DNA of 64,000 nucleotides, from positions 1 to 64,000 of the forward strand of contig CAYQMB010000002.1 of NCBI GenBank assembly GCA_964418565.1, written 5' to 3'. Below the pieces are notes generated by a model, which saw only the letters and a program-made list of their open reading frames with translations, was not told the origin of the DNA and ran no database searches. The first letter of the stretch is position 1. Each line of letters begins with the position of its first letter. Origin of the DNA: JAQIBY01 sp964418565. Its GTDB lineage: Bacteria; Bacteroidota; Bacteroidia; Bacteroidales; ML635J-15. The position numbers and the translations under genes are program-made. Positions 52,156-60,943 of the stretch are shown piece after piece.

Positions 52156-52163
52156 TAAAAGTA
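52156..52163 (-). promoter_or_regulatory. Possible pheS minus-7 box
   Basis: The minus strand reads TACTTTTA, one base off the TAnnTTTG consensus, 21 bp before the pheS ATG. There is no clear minus-33 match. Confidence 0.3.
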
Positions 52164-52193
52164 CAAAATTGATCTGACTAGCCCTTAAGCTTA

Positions 52194-53075
52194 TTATTTT
52201 CCAGCTTGTTTTTTAATTTTACGCCATTCTTTTTCGCTGATGACACGGGTATCCAGGATAAGCACATCCTTCATGGGACGGTTACGAATATCGGTTTTCA
52301 TATCGCTGATTTCTTCAACCACATCCATACCGAGAATGACCTCGCCAAAGACAGTATATTCACCATCCAGATGGGGACTTCCACCCACCGTTTTATACAA
52401 TTCGCGTTGCTCCTGATTGAGATCAAACAACTCAACACTGTCAGCTTTCATCATAGGCCTGACCTTTTTTTTCAGATCAAGGTAAATCTCATTAAACGCT
52501 TCCCGTTTTTGATGGCGGCGAAGTGAATCCACTTTCTCCATAAGCTCTTTGTTTTCCGGACGTTTAAGGTAACGGTTGATATACTTGCTGTATACCTGGG
52601 TGTTGCGCCGTTTTATTAACAAATCAAGCTGTGCATCTTCCCAGACATTTCCTTCAACGATATAAAACTGTGAGCCGGATGACCGTTTTTCCGGGTTCAC
52701 ATTATTGGCCTCCCTTGCAGCTGCAATCGCTCCGCGTTTATGGTATATCCCATCCACGATCTCAGCTTCAATGGTATAACCCGGGCCACCATTTCCAAGC
52801 CTTTCATCCCGACCGGCATTTTTTGATTCCGGATCCCCACCCTGTATCATAAACTCATCAATCACACGGTGAAAAAGCAAACTATCGTAAAACGTAGAGT
52901 CTGCAAGTTTCAGAAAATTGTCCCGGTGTTTGGGGGTTTCATTGTAAAGTTTGACGTAAATATCCCCTTTATTTGTTTCGATAAGCACTTTTTTTTCAAC
53001 CGGACCCTTGGGGCGAAACAAGGCACATGATGCAATCAGCAGAACAACAAAGGCAAAAGCAAATAATTTTCTCAT
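52194..53075 (-). CDS. Cyclophilin-type peptidyl-prolyl isomerase lipoprotein
   Basis: This periplasmic folding factor catalyses cis-trans proline isomerisation. The lipobox is LIASC with Cys17. The cyclophilin core has KVLIETNKGDIYVKLY, then the substrate loop FYDSLLFHRVIDEFMIQGGDP and SGSQFYIVEG. An insertion of about 75 mostly helical, charged residues (around RRNTQVYSKYINRYLKRP to QRELYKTVGG) splits the fold before the final GEYTVFGEVILGMDVV. I place the start at the ATG at 53075 (293 residues) because it puts the signal peptide at the N-terminus. It is divergent from a small lipoprotein gene. Confidence 0.92.
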   Translation of the reverse strand: MRKLFAFAFVVLLIASCALFRPKGPVEKKVLIETNKGDIYVKLYNETPKHRDNFLKLADSTFYDSLLFHRVIDEFMIQGGDPESKNAGRDERLGNGGPGYTIEAEIVDGIYHKRGAIAAAREANNVNPEKRSSGSQFYIVEGNVWEDAQLDLLIKRRNTQVYSKYINRYLKRPENKELMEKVDSLRRHQKREAFNEIYLDLKKKVRPMMKADSVELFDLNQEQRELYKTVGGSPHLDGEYTVFGEVILGMDVVEEISDMKTDIRNRPMKDVLILDTRVISEKEWRKIKKQAGK

Positions 53076-53124
53076 GGTATGTTTTCTTGAAAGTTCCAAA
53101 AAGATTTTTTAATATTGTAAGTCA

Positions 53125-53132
53125 CAAAAGTA
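53125..53132 (-). promoter_or_regulatory. Minus-7 box of the cyclophilin gene
   Basis: The minus strand reads TACTTTTG, an exact TAnnTTTG match, about 50 bp before the ATG at 53075. A TTTC 19 bp upstream of it may serve as minus-33. Confidence 0.4.
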
Positions 53133-53148
53133 ACCAATTTACCCGATC

Positions 53149-53553
53149 ATGAAACGAAAATTTCTGAAGATTCTGCCTGTTCTGGTTTTAAGCGCAACCA
53201 TAAGCATCGTTTTTAGTTGCAAAGAACCCGAACCACCCAAAGCTAAAATTACTGTTCTTGACCAGGACGGGCAACTGGTTGATGAAGCCATGGTGGTAAT
53301 CAAAGCTCCTGACTCGGACAACTCATCAACCAGAGTATATCTCTCATCCGGGATAAAAGAGATTGCAGACACATCCTTTACAGAGGATGGTATAGTCAGA
53401 AAGGAGTTTTTATATGAATCCATTTATCGTGTTGAAGTAACCAAAGCCGGCGACAACAACGTCCCAACACGTCGTGGTATTGGTGTCCTTATACTTGAAA
53501 ACGATGAAACCTACGAAGAAACCATTACGATAACACCGCAAACCAGTTTCTGA
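53149..53553 (+). CDS. Small lipoprotein with carboxypeptidase-regulatory-like fold
   Basis: The 134-residue product has a lipoprotein signal ending in IVFSC with Cys24. The mature part (PKAKITVLDQDGQLVDEAMVVIK, then YRVEVTKAG and ETITITPQ) has the look of a single transthyretin-like or CarboxypepD_reg beta-sandwich. Its role is unknown. It is followed by a T9SS client gene whose ATG lies one base after the stop (TGATATG), so the two are coupled. Confidence 0.65.
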   Translation: MKRKFLKILPVLVLSATISIVFSCKEPEPPKAKITVLDQDGQLVDEAMVVIKAPDSDNSSTRVYLSSGIKEIADTSFTEDGIVRKEFLYESIYRVEVTKAGDNNVPTRRGIGVLILENDETYEETITITPQTSF

Positions 53554-53554
53554 T

Positions 53555-54700
53555 ATGAAAGTTTTTTTCTCAGTACTGTTGTGTGTTGGCATATTTTCCG
53601 GCGCCTTTGCACAAACTGTATTCACATCCACAGACTATCCTGAAACCGGAAGCATTTTTCCTAAAATCACATATCTGAACAACCCCGGAGATTCACCCGC
53701 CTTTGTTCAGGATTATTACATTGAAGGCAGCTGGGAGTTTCATACTGTTGACAGCTTCTCTCAATACCTTGTTGATACTGTATATTTCAAAGAACCTCAG
53801 GCTTATGATACGGCAGGCAATTTCACAGGTGCCACGCATCTGAGGCAATATAACAATCAGGATATTTTCATTGAAAAGGATGATGCTGCCGCATTAGCCC
53901 TGGGTTTTGGCGGAGATATGTTTGGTACCGGCATGAGCATCCCGATAGCCGGGAGCACTCCCCTTAAAATGATGGAATTTCCGACAACCACAGGCACATC
54001 CTTTAGTGATGACACCTATGGTGAGCGTGTCATGCCGGTTTCAGCACTGGAACCCATCATTCCACCAGATTATTACGATGATTTTGCATCAAGCTTTGAT
54101 TCAGTCAAAATAATGCTGAGCATGGAAGTTGAGTCTGATATAGCTGATGAACCTCAGGTTAGTGTAAACCTTCCATCTGCATTCGGTGGTAATTATACAT
54201 GTCTGGAAGAACACAACCGGCTTATTACCAATATAAACGTATACGGCAGATTTATTTTAACAAGTTCATGGGTTCCACTTGGCGATTACCTCCCAATGGA
54301 ACTCCCCTACATTGATACAACACACAGCATCAATCTCTGGAACCCGGCTTTTGCCACTCCTTTTGTTGAAATGGAAACAACTGCCGAACATGATACACTG
54401 CACTCGGTGAAATTTAATCATAACGGACAATCCGGTTTTGCTCATCACCAACCGGGAACATTCGAAGTGTATCCCAATCCGGCAAAACAAAAAGTGTCCG
54501 TCAATCTGGATAATCTGGAACAAAGCGCTAAAGCCATTCATATTTCCAATGTCAGTGGAAAAATCATAAAAAAAATGGCTGTGAATTCAAACTTTATTAT
54601 ATTTGCAGCTGATGATTTCACCGCAGGTTGGTATGTCATCAGTGTTCTCAATAAAAACAGCAATATTATTGCCCGACAAAAGTTGCTGATAATGAATTGA
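53555..54700 (+). CDS. Secreted protein with T9SS type A sorting domain
   Basis: The 381-residue product has a signal peptide (MKVFFSVLLCVGIFSGAFAQ). The middle is beta-rich, with many Asp and aromatic residues; I do not recognise a domain. The last 75 or so residues (FEVYPNPAKQKVSVNL to RQKLLIMN) are a T9SS sorting domain, so the protein is destined for the cell surface or medium. It is coupled to the preceding lipoprotein gene. The tRNA-Ala gene starts 8 bp after its stop. Confidence 0.85.
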   Translation: MKVFFSVLLCVGIFSGAFAQTVFTSTDYPETGSIFPKITYLNNPGDSPAFVQDYYIEGSWEFHTVDSFSQYLVDTVYFKEPQAYDTAGNFTGATHLRQYNNQDIFIEKDDAAALALGFGGDMFGTGMSIPIAGSTPLKMMEFPTTTGTSFSDDTYGERVMPVSALEPIIPPDYYDDFASSFDSVKIMLSMEVESDIADEPQVSVNLPSAFGGNYTCLEEHNRLITNINVYGRFILTSSWVPLGDYLPMELPYIDTTHSINLWNPAFATPFVEMETTAEHDTLHSVKFNHNGQSGFAHHQPGTFEVYPNPAKQKVSVNLDNLEQSAKAIHISNVSGKIIKKMAVNSNFIIFAADDFTAGWYVISVLNKNSNIIARQKLLIMN

Positions 54701-54708
54701 TTTTTTAC

Positions 54709-54782
54709 GGGGTATTAGCTCAGTTGGCTAGAGCGTTTGACTGGCAGTCAAGAGGTCATCGGTTCGACTCCGATATACTCCA
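54709..54782 (+). tRNA. tRNA-Ala (anticodon GGC)
   Basis: The 74-nt sequence folds as a complete cloverleaf: acceptor GGGGTAT with ATACTCC, D arm TAGCTCAGTTGGCTAGAGC, anticodon stem TTTGA/TCAAG around loop CTGGCAG with anticodon GGC, and T arm with GGTTCGACTCC. The acceptor stem contains the G3-U70 wobble pair, the main identity element for alanine. No CCA is encoded; the discriminator is A. It lies 8 bp after a T9SS client gene. Confidence 0.95.
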
Positions 54783-54816
54783 CACATCCAAAAGGGATAC
54801 GTTGAAATATTTTATG

Positions 54817-54846
54817 AACAGGGAGAGGCGACTCTCCCTGTTTTGT
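54817..54846 (+). terminator. Rho-independent terminator after tRNA-Ala
   Basis: AACAGGGAGAG (54817-54827) and CTCTCCCTGTT (54832-54842) form an 11-bp stem with a GCGA tetraloop (GNRA type), then TTTTG. It is 35 bp after the tRNA. Confidence 0.85.
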
Positions 54847-54871
54847 ATAAGCACATTTATAATTTACAGCT

Positions 54872-56053
54872 ATGGACACAAAAAACAAAGGTTTTGACAC
54901 CAGGCAGATTCATGCCGGGGATTTTGAAGATCAGTTTGGATCAGCAGTAGCGCCCATTTATCAAACATCCACATTTGCTTTCAAAGATGCGGATCACGGT
55001 GCACGTCTTTTTAAAGGCGATGACTCAGGATACATCTACACACGTTTAGCAAACCCCACCATTGAAGCTCTTGAAAATAAGCTGGCTGCACTCGAAAACG
55101 GCGTTGGTGGTATCGCACTTGCCAGTGGCATGGCTGCCGTTTCAACTGTTTATACCGCTCTTTTGGAGCAGGGTGACCACATGATCAGCACCCATGCCGT
55201 ATATGGTCCCAGCCGGATTTTAATGGAAACCATATTTTCCAAATTCGGCGTGGAATCCACGTATATGGATACCAGCAACCCAAAAGATGTTGAAGCCGCC
55301 ATCAAGGAAAACACTAAATTGATTTTCCTGGAAACACCAGCCAACCCAACCATGGAGCTTTCCGATATCAAAGCCATATCTGATATTGCACATAAACATG
55401 ACATTCCTGTCGTAGTTGACAACACCTTTAGCAGCCCATATTTGCAGCAACCACTGGATTTGGGTGCAGACATTGCTTTGCATTCGCTTACAAAATTCAT
55501 CAATGGTCATGCAGACATTGTTGGTGGGGCTTTGATAGCAAAAGATGAAGACATGCTAAAGAAACTACAGGTTACCATGCGATTCATGGGAGGAAATATG
55601 GATCCGCATCAGGCTTATATGGTATACAGAGGCGTTAAAACCCTTTCACTTCGCGTGCAAAAAGCAACCGACAACGCTAAACTTGTAGCAGAATACCTGG
55701 ATAACCACCCAAAAATCAAATGGGTAAATTATCCCGGTCTGAAATCTCACCCACAGCATGAACTGGCAAGCAAACAAATGAAAGACTTTGGTGCTATGCT
55801 GTGCTTTGAGGTAGAGGGAGGTTTCAATGCAGGTAAAACACTGATGAATAATGTGCAAATTGCCCTACTTGCCGTATCACTTGGTGGTGTGGAATCACTT
55901 ATTCAGCACCCGGCTTCCATGACCCATGCTGGTGTATCAGAGGAATCACGCATGAAAGCAGGTATAACTCCCGGCCTTGTTCGTTTTTCTGTCGGCATTG
56001 AAAATGCTGAGGATATTATCGATGATCTGAAACAGGCTCTTGATAAAATTTAG
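54872..56053 (+). CDS. PLP-dependent trans-sulfuration enzyme (cystathionine/methionine gamma-lyase family)
   Basis: This fold-type I PLP enzyme acts on sulfur amino acids. The 393 residues contain the PLP lysine Lys208 (SLTKFINGHADIVGG), Tyr56 and Arg58 (YIYTRLANPT), and the Tyr111 stacking on the cofactor. Methionine gamma-lyases carry a Cys two residues after that Tyr (YGC); here the motif is YGP with Pro113. So methionine lyase activity is less likely, and cystathionine gamma-lyase or O-acetylhomoserine sulfhydrylase is possible. The gene is flanked by terminators on both sides and is monocistronic. Confidence 0.85.
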   Translation: MDTKNKGFDTRQIHAGDFEDQFGSAVAPIYQTSTFAFKDADHGARLFKGDDSGYIYTRLANPTIEALENKLAALENGVGGIALASGMAAVSTVYTALLEQGDHMISTHAVYGPSRILMETIFSKFGVESTYMDTSNPKDVEAAIKENTKLIFLETPANPTMELSDIKAISDIAHKHDIPVVVDNTFSSPYLQQPLDLGADIALHSLTKFINGHADIVGGALIAKDEDMLKKLQVTMRFMGGNMDPHQAYMVYRGVKTLSLRVQKATDNAKLVAEYLDNHPKIKWVNYPGLKSHPQHELASKQMKDFGAMLCFEVEGGFNAGKTLMNNVQIALLAVSLGGVESLIQHPASMTHAGVSEESRMKAGITPGLVRFSVGIENAEDIIDDLKQALDKI

Positions 56054-56073
56054 TTTTTAACATAATGATTTTT

Positions 56074-56113
56074 AAAGCAACCACGTTCTGAATCAGGCGT
56101 GGTTGCTTTTTTT
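56074..56113 (+). terminator. Rho-independent terminator of the PLP enzyme gene
   Basis: AAAGCAACCACG (56074-56085) pairs with CGTGGTTGCTTT (56098-56109) in a perfect 12-bp stem with a 12-nt loop, followed by a run of T. Confidence 0.9.
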
Positions 56114-56171
56114 GTCCGTACATACCAAGGAAAATTAAACGGTTTTGGGCATGTCATCTTGCTAAAAAACA

Positions 56172-56179
56172 TATCTTTG
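56172..56179 (+). promoter_or_regulatory. Minus-7 box of the M23-dxr-rseP operon
   Basis: TATCTTTG is an exact match to TAnnTTTG, 17 bp before the ATG at 56197. A TTTTGG element at 56143-56148 lies about 24 bp upstream, slightly far for minus-33. Confidence 0.5.
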
Positions 56180-56196
56180 CATATTAAATAAAATCT

Positions 56197-57042
56197 ATGT
56201 CCAAGGGAAAAAAACTCATACGGTGGTTACGCGTTAAATTCAGCATTGTTTTACTGTCAGACCAAACGTTTGATCAGAAAAAGAAATGGAAATTTAACCG
56301 TTATGGCTTCATCACCCTTGTCACCGGCATTATCCTGTTCATTATTGCCATGACCACCACACTTATCGTAGTAACTCCTTTAAAAGAACTTATCCCGGGA
56401 TATCCCGATAAAGAAACACGTATTGCAAGCGCTGAAAATGCAGCAAGGCTGGACAGTCTTGAGCATGAAATTGAAATCAGGGATCAGTACCTTCACAGCA
56501 TGAAAGACGTTTTGCTCGGTAAAATGCCCTTCAATCCAAAACTGGAAATGTCAGAACACATCAATGACACAACACCGGTAAAATCCCTGAATGAAGAAAA
56601 CCAATCTGAAAAAGTCATGGGCATAGAAGTGGAAAACAAACCCGCCGTCGTTGTTCCCAGGACACCAGCCACGCTTGTTTTTTTCCCGCCTGCTCAGGGT
56701 GTTGTTACCAACAATTTTGATCCTGTTCGAAAGCATTTTGGTACCGACATTGTTACGCGTGATAAAGAAATCGTTCGGGCAACATTGGACGGAACAGTTG
56801 TTGCTGCCAACTGGACAATGGAAACCGGATACACCATTCAGATACAGCATAAATACAACTACATCAGCATCTACCGACATTTAAAGAATATGCTGGTAGC
56901 CACCGGCGATAATGTTGAGGCAGGCCAAAGCATAGGCACATATGGCAATACAGGAGAAATCAGCTTTGGTCCGCATTTGCATTTTGAACTCTGGAACAAT
57001 GGCAAAGCCCTGAATCCTGAAAATTACATAGACTTTGAATGA
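56197..57042 (+). CDS. M23 (LytM) zinc metallopeptidase, membrane-anchored
   Basis: This peptidoglycan endopeptidase is anchored in the inner membrane by one helix (about 37-60), with its catalytic domain in the periplasm. A short coiled coil follows the helix. The LytM domain (about 160-275) has all metal and catalytic residues: His180 and Asp184 in KHFGTDIV, His228 in IYRHLKN and His260/His262 in GPHLHFELW. It is therefore expected to be active rather than a LytM regulator. It overlaps dxr by 4 bp (ATGA) and begins the five-gene operon up to rdgB. Confidence 0.93.
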   Translation: MSKGKKLIRWLRVKFSIVLLSDQTFDQKKKWKFNRYGFITLVTGIILFIIAMTTTLIVVTPLKELIPGYPDKETRIASAENAARLDSLEHEIEIRDQYLHSMKDVLLGKMPFNPKLEMSEHINDTTPVKSLNEENQSEKVMGIEVENKPAVVVPRTPATLVFFPPAQGVVTNNFDPVRKHFGTDIVTRDKEIVRATLDGTVVAANWTMETGYTIQIQHKYNYISIYRHLKNMLVATGDNVEAGQSIGTYGNTGEISFGPHLHFELWNNGKALNPENYIDFE

Positions 57043-58208
57043 AAAAACAAAAGCAGATTGCCATACTGGGCTCCACGGGCTCTATAGGAACACAGACACT
57101 GGATGTTATCAAACAACATCCGGACAAGTTCAGTGCTGAAATTCTTGTTGCAGGCTCTAATGCAGATTTGCTGATTAAACAAGCAAAGGCATTTCAACCC
57201 AACATCGTAATTATTGCTAATGAAAAGCGGTATAAACATGTGTCAGATGCCCTTTCCGGTGAGCCGATCAAGGTTTTTGCAGGAGAGGCATCCATCACCG
57301 ATGTGGTACAGATGTCAGAAATCGATTTGGTTGTAGCAGGCATGGTTGGCTTTGCCGGGCTGAAACCCGTTTTAAAAGCCATTGAAGCGAACAAGCCGGT
57401 TGCCTTGGCTAACAAGGAAACCCTGGTGGTTGCAGGCAGTTTAATCATGGAGACTTTAAAACACTCCCGTGCTCCCATCATACCGGTTGATTCAGAACAT
57501 TCTGCTATTTTTCAGTGCCTGAATGGCGAACCTGTTAGCAGCATAAAAAAAATCATACTCACAGCTTCTGGCGGTCCTTTCAGACATAAAAGCTTAAAAG
57601 AACTATACAATGTAACTCCGGAGCAAGCACTTAAGCACCCCAATTGGGATATGGGTAATAAAGTGAGCATTGATTCCGCCAGCATGATGAATAAAGGTCT
57701 TGAAGTTATTGAGGCACGGTGGTTGTTTGGGCTTCCTTCAGACAAAATTGATGTAGTCATTCACCCCGGATCCATTGTACACAGTATGGTAGAATTTATT
57801 GACGGTTCCATGAAAGCCCAGCTGGGCAACACAGACATGCGCCTGCCTATACAGTACGCCTTAAGCTGGCCTGAAAGAATCAACACCCATGTAGATCCAA
57901 TTAATCTGACTGAAATCGGGAAGCTGGAATTTGAATCCCCTGATAACAATCGGTTTCCCAACCTGCAACTTGCTTTTGACGCACTAAAGATTGGTGGAGA
58001 CTCTGCATGTACACTGAATGCTGCCAATGAAATTGCCGTAGAAGCATTTCTTAACAATGAAATCCGGTTTACAGATATTGCCAGATTAAATCAACATTGT
58101 ATGGATGCGCTTCCTGTTCAAAAACCCAATAGCATAGAGGATTTTATTGAATCTGATAAAAGAGCAAGAATCAAAGCAAGTGAATTGTTAAAAACACTGA
58201 AATTATGA
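57039..58208 (+). CDS. dxr: 1-deoxy-D-xylulose 5-phosphate reductoisomerase
   Basis: This enzyme commits DXP to the non-mevalonate isoprenoid pathway, reducing and rearranging it to MEP with NADPH. The 389 residues show the NADPH motif ILGSTGSIGTQTLDVI, the LANKETLVVAG segment, VDSEHSAIFQCL with the metal site Asp/Glu, and the SIDSASMMNKGLEVIEARWLF segment. It overlaps the M23 gene at the start and rseP at the end (ATGA each). Confidence 0.97.
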   Translation: MKKQKQIAILGSTGSIGTQTLDVIKQHPDKFSAEILVAGSNADLLIKQAKAFQPNIVIIANEKRYKHVSDALSGEPIKVFAGEASITDVVQMSEIDLVVAGMVGFAGLKPVLKAIEANKPVALANKETLVVAGSLIMETLKHSRAPIIPVDSEHSAIFQCLNGEPVSSIKKIILTASGGPFRHKSLKELYNVTPEQALKHPNWDMGNKVSIDSASMMNKGLEVIEARWLFGLPSDKIDVVIHPGSIVHSMVEFIDGSMKAQLGNTDMRLPIQYALSWPERINTHVDPINLTEIGKLEFESPDNNRFPNLQLAFDALKIGGDSACTLNAANEIAVEAFLNNEIRFTDIARLNQHCMDALPVQKPNSIEDFIESDKRARIKASELLKTLKL

Positions 58209-59512
58209 GCGGACTTATTATGGCGGCACAACTGCTGCTGGCCTTATCACTACTTGTATTTGTCCATGAACTCGGACACTATCTGGCAGCCCGGGCATTT
58301 GGTATCAAAGTGGATAAATTCTTTATCTTTTTTGACTGGCCCGGTAAAATATACAGTAAAAAGGTAAAAGGAACAGAGTACGGAATTGGTATGTTGCCCA
58401 TAGGCGGGTATGTGAAAATTGCCGGCATGATTGATGAATCCATGGACAAGGAGCAAATGAAAAAACCGCCTCAACCATGGGAGTTCCGCTCAAAACCGGC
58501 CTGGCAACGCCTCATCGTTATGATTGCCGGCGTGGTAATGAATGTTATCATTGGCATACTGATTTTCACCTTTTCACATTTGAATTATTCCGAACAGTAT
58601 GTAGATGTAACCCAAATTGAGCAAGGCATTTATCCGTATGAATATGCCCGCGACATCGGCCTCCGTGCTGGTGACAAAATTGTTTCCATTGACGGGGAAA
58701 AAGTAAAGCGTATGTCGGATGTCTTGTCAACCCGCCTTTATCTGGGAGAACAAATCACGGTAAAGCGAAACGGCAATGCTCTTACAATTCCTTTACCGGA
58801 TACTCTGTACCGTCATATGATGGATGCCGAAACGCCATTCCTCAGTTATGAAAATTTCCCTGTTGAAATAAAAGCCGTTACTGAAGGTAAGCCTGCCGAA
58901 AAAGCAGGCCTTCACTCTACCGACAACATCCTTGCCGTAAATGGTCATGATATACAAAGTCTGGGAGAATTCCGGGAAATGCTATTTCAAAACAAAAGTG
59001 ATACTGTCCGTATGACAATCAGGCGACTGGGTAATCGCATGGAACTTCAAATGCCGGTTGACAGCACTGGCATGATTGGTATTGAACTGGATATTGATGA
59101 ATATCCCACCACTGATTACACCTTTTTCTCGGCCATGAAATATGGCTGGCGCGATGCGTTTGAATCCGTCAGTGCCAATGCCAAAGGCATCGGTAAAGTA
59201 TTTTCAGGTCAGGAAAAAGCCAGTGAAAGCCTGCAAGGACCTATCGGCATTGCCAAAATTTTTGGTGGAACCTGGAACTGGGCACGTTTCTGGATGCTTA
59301 CCGGCATGATATCCATGGTGCTTGCTTTTGTTAATATCCTGCCAATTCCGGCCCTGGACGGAGGACATGTGCTGTTTACCCTGATTGAAATGGTGACCGG
59401 ACGAAAACTTCCGGATAAATTTATGGAAATTGTGCAACTGATTGGCCTGGTAATTGTAATGGGCTTGATGATATTTGTTATTGGTAACGATATAATCAAC
59501 CTGTTCCGATGA
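58205..59512 (+). CDS. rseP: RseP-type site-2 zinc protease
   Basis: This intramembrane protease cleaves membrane-bound substrates such as anti-sigma factors. The zinc motif HELGH (residues 21-25) lies in the first helix, and the third zinc ligand is Asp in PIPALDGGH near the end. Two PDZ-like regions fall between (around residues 120-200 and 205-285, with GLRAGDKIVSIDGEKV and KAGLHSTDNILAVNG). The 435-residue length is typical. It overlaps dxr and the following unknown gene by 4 bp each. Confidence 0.95.
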   Translation: MSGLIMAAQLLLALSLLVFVHELGHYLAARAFGIKVDKFFIFFDWPGKIYSKKVKGTEYGIGMLPIGGYVKIAGMIDESMDKEQMKKPPQPWEFRSKPAWQRLIVMIAGVVMNVIIGILIFTFSHLNYSEQYVDVTQIEQGIYPYEYARDIGLRAGDKIVSIDGEKVKRMSDVLSTRLYLGEQITVKRNGNALTIPLPDTLYRHMMDAETPFLSYENFPVEIKAVTEGKPAEKAGLHSTDNILAVNGHDIQSLGEFREMLFQNKSDTVRMTIRRLGNRMELQMPVDSTGMIGIELDIDEYPTTDYTFFSAMKYGWRDAFESVSANAKGIGKVFSGQEKASESLQGPIGIAKIFGGTWNWARFWMLTGMISMVLAFVNILPIPALDGGHVLFTLIEMVTGRKLPDKFMEIVQLIGLVIVMGLMIFVIGNDIINLFR

Positions 59513-60324
59513 AAGCAAACACCCTCATAATCTGCCTGCTTATCCTTGCAGCTTCCCTTCAGGGAAACGCACAGGATGACTCCCGTTTTTTTCCTGATGA
59601 TTACGATCAGCGCATTATGATCCTGCCTTTTGATCCTTCAATTTACATTAATGACGCAAGCGAATTGTGGATCAGAAACAGTGATATGGATTATCAGGAG
59701 TTGAAAACTTACCTCAGAAATCAGCTCAACAGCCGCATACACCTTGCTCTGGTAGATTCCTGCGAACCCATTGATCTTATGCAGGATTACACAACCGAAG
59801 CCAGAAATGAGTTATTGGGTCTGTATACCACGGTCAGCTACGAAATGCGACGTGCCATGCCGGATGAAAAGGAAGAAGACGAAGGCGAAAAATTCCTCGG
59901 ACGCTTTTTTGAGAAGCGTAAAGAAAAAAACTATACCGATACGGTTGTAAAAACACGACGCGAAGCAGGGGAAGTACGGGGAAAACGCTACAACACAAGC
60001 GATAAATACCTGCATGTTATTTATCAGAATCCCGATTTTATTCCCGAACTTGCCAAACGGCGCAATCTGGATAAAATCCTGTTTGTCAATCAGCTTGAAA
60101 TTCAAGGCAGATACGGTGATCCTTACATCAGCGGTGATGGCGAGTCCAGGCGGATGATAAAGGTTCATTACAGCTTATACGACAGCCAGGGCAAACTTCT
60201 GCATGGAGGTTTTTCATCCGTTACCATACCCTTTAATTTAAACGATGTGGAAACGGTTATTAAGGATTATTTTCCGGCTATTGTAAGGCAAATGATGTTA
60301 AACATTGATTTCAGCAACGAATGA
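59509..60324 (+). CDS. Unrecognised exported protein between rseP and rdgB
   Basis: I do not recognise the family. The 271-residue product has a signal peptide (MKANTLIICLLILAASLQGNAQ). The mature part starts DDSRFFPDDYDQRIMILPFDPS and contains an acidic-basic stretch (DEKEEDEGEKFLGRFFEKRKEKN), then KILFVNQLEIQGRYGDPY and a closing VIKDYFPAIVRQMML. The mixed alpha/beta appearance suggests a globular periplasmic protein. It is translationally coupled to both neighbours (ATGA at 59509-59512 and 60321-60324). That suggests a link to envelope function, but the role is open. Confidence 0.7.
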   Translation: MKANTLIICLLILAASLQGNAQDDSRFFPDDYDQRIMILPFDPSIYINDASELWIRNSDMDYQELKTYLRNQLNSRIHLALVDSCEPIDLMQDYTTEARNELLGLYTTVSYEMRRAMPDEKEEDEGEKFLGRFFEKRKEKNYTDTVVKTRREAGEVRGKRYNTSDKYLHVIYQNPDFIPELAKRRNLDKILFVNQLEIQGRYGDPYISGDGESRRMIKVHYSLYDSQGKLLHGGFSSVTIPFNLNDVETVIKDYFPAIVRQMMLNIDFSNE

Positions 60325-60908
60325 AACTGGTATTTGCAAGCAACAACCCCCATAAACTAAGAGAAGTCAGATCTATCCTTGGGAAAAACCATGAGGTGAT
60401 GAGTCTTGAAGAAGTCGGTTTCAACAAGGAAATTCCTGAAAATGCCGATACCCTGGAAGGCAATGCCAGAATCAAAGCTGAAACCATTTATAAAGCATTT
60501 GGGATCCCCTGTTTTGCTGATGATACCGGTCTGGAAGTCGAAGCCCTGAACAATGCCCCGGGTGTTCATTCAGCACGTTATGCAGGACCTGCTCAATCAA
60601 GCGCCGATAACCTGATAAAACTGATGGAAGTTATGCAGGGCATCAAAAACCGCAACGCCAGATTTCGTACCTCTGTCTGCCTTATTACAGATGATGAAAT
60701 CCGGTTTTTTGACGGTTCGGTGAACGGCCGTATCTCACAAAATGCTGCCGGAACCGAAGGATTTGGTTACGACCCTGTATTTATCCCACTTGGATACAAA
60801 AAAAGCTTTGCTGAACTACCCGCTGAGGTTAAAAATCAAATTAGCCACAGGGGCAAAGCCATTCGAAAACTCGCAGATTACATCAACTTTTTATCCGGTC
60901 GGATATAA
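60321..60908 (+). CDS. rdgB: Non-canonical purine NTP pyrophosphatase (RdgB/HAM1)
   Basis: This enzyme hydrolyses ITP, dITP and XTP, keeping deaminated purines out of nucleic acids. The 195 residues show the family motifs: VFASNNPHKLREVRSIL at the N-terminus, CFADDTGLEVEALNNAPGVHSARYAG, and GTEGFGYDPVFIPLGY with ISHRGKAIRKL. It overlaps the preceding gene by 4 bp and closes the operon that starts with the M23 peptidase. Confidence 0.96.
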   Translation: MKLVFASNNPHKLREVRSILGKNHEVMSLEEVGFNKEIPENADTLEGNARIKAETIYKAFGIPCFADDTGLEVEALNNAPGVHSARYAGPAQSSADNLIKLMEVMQGIKNRNARFRTSVCLITDDEIRFFDGSVNGRISQNAAGTEGFGYDPVFIPLGYKKSFAELPAEVKNQISHRGKAIRKLADYINFLSGRI

Positions 60909-60943
60909 TAAAATCATCCCTAATCAGTTTATTAAAAACATAC

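Noticed and set aside
54697..54897. 66-residue frame across the tRNA gene (GVLAQLARAFDWQSRGHRFDS)
   Set aside because: This peptide is the well-known false translation of a tRNA gene. The tRNA-Ala at 54709-54782 explains it.
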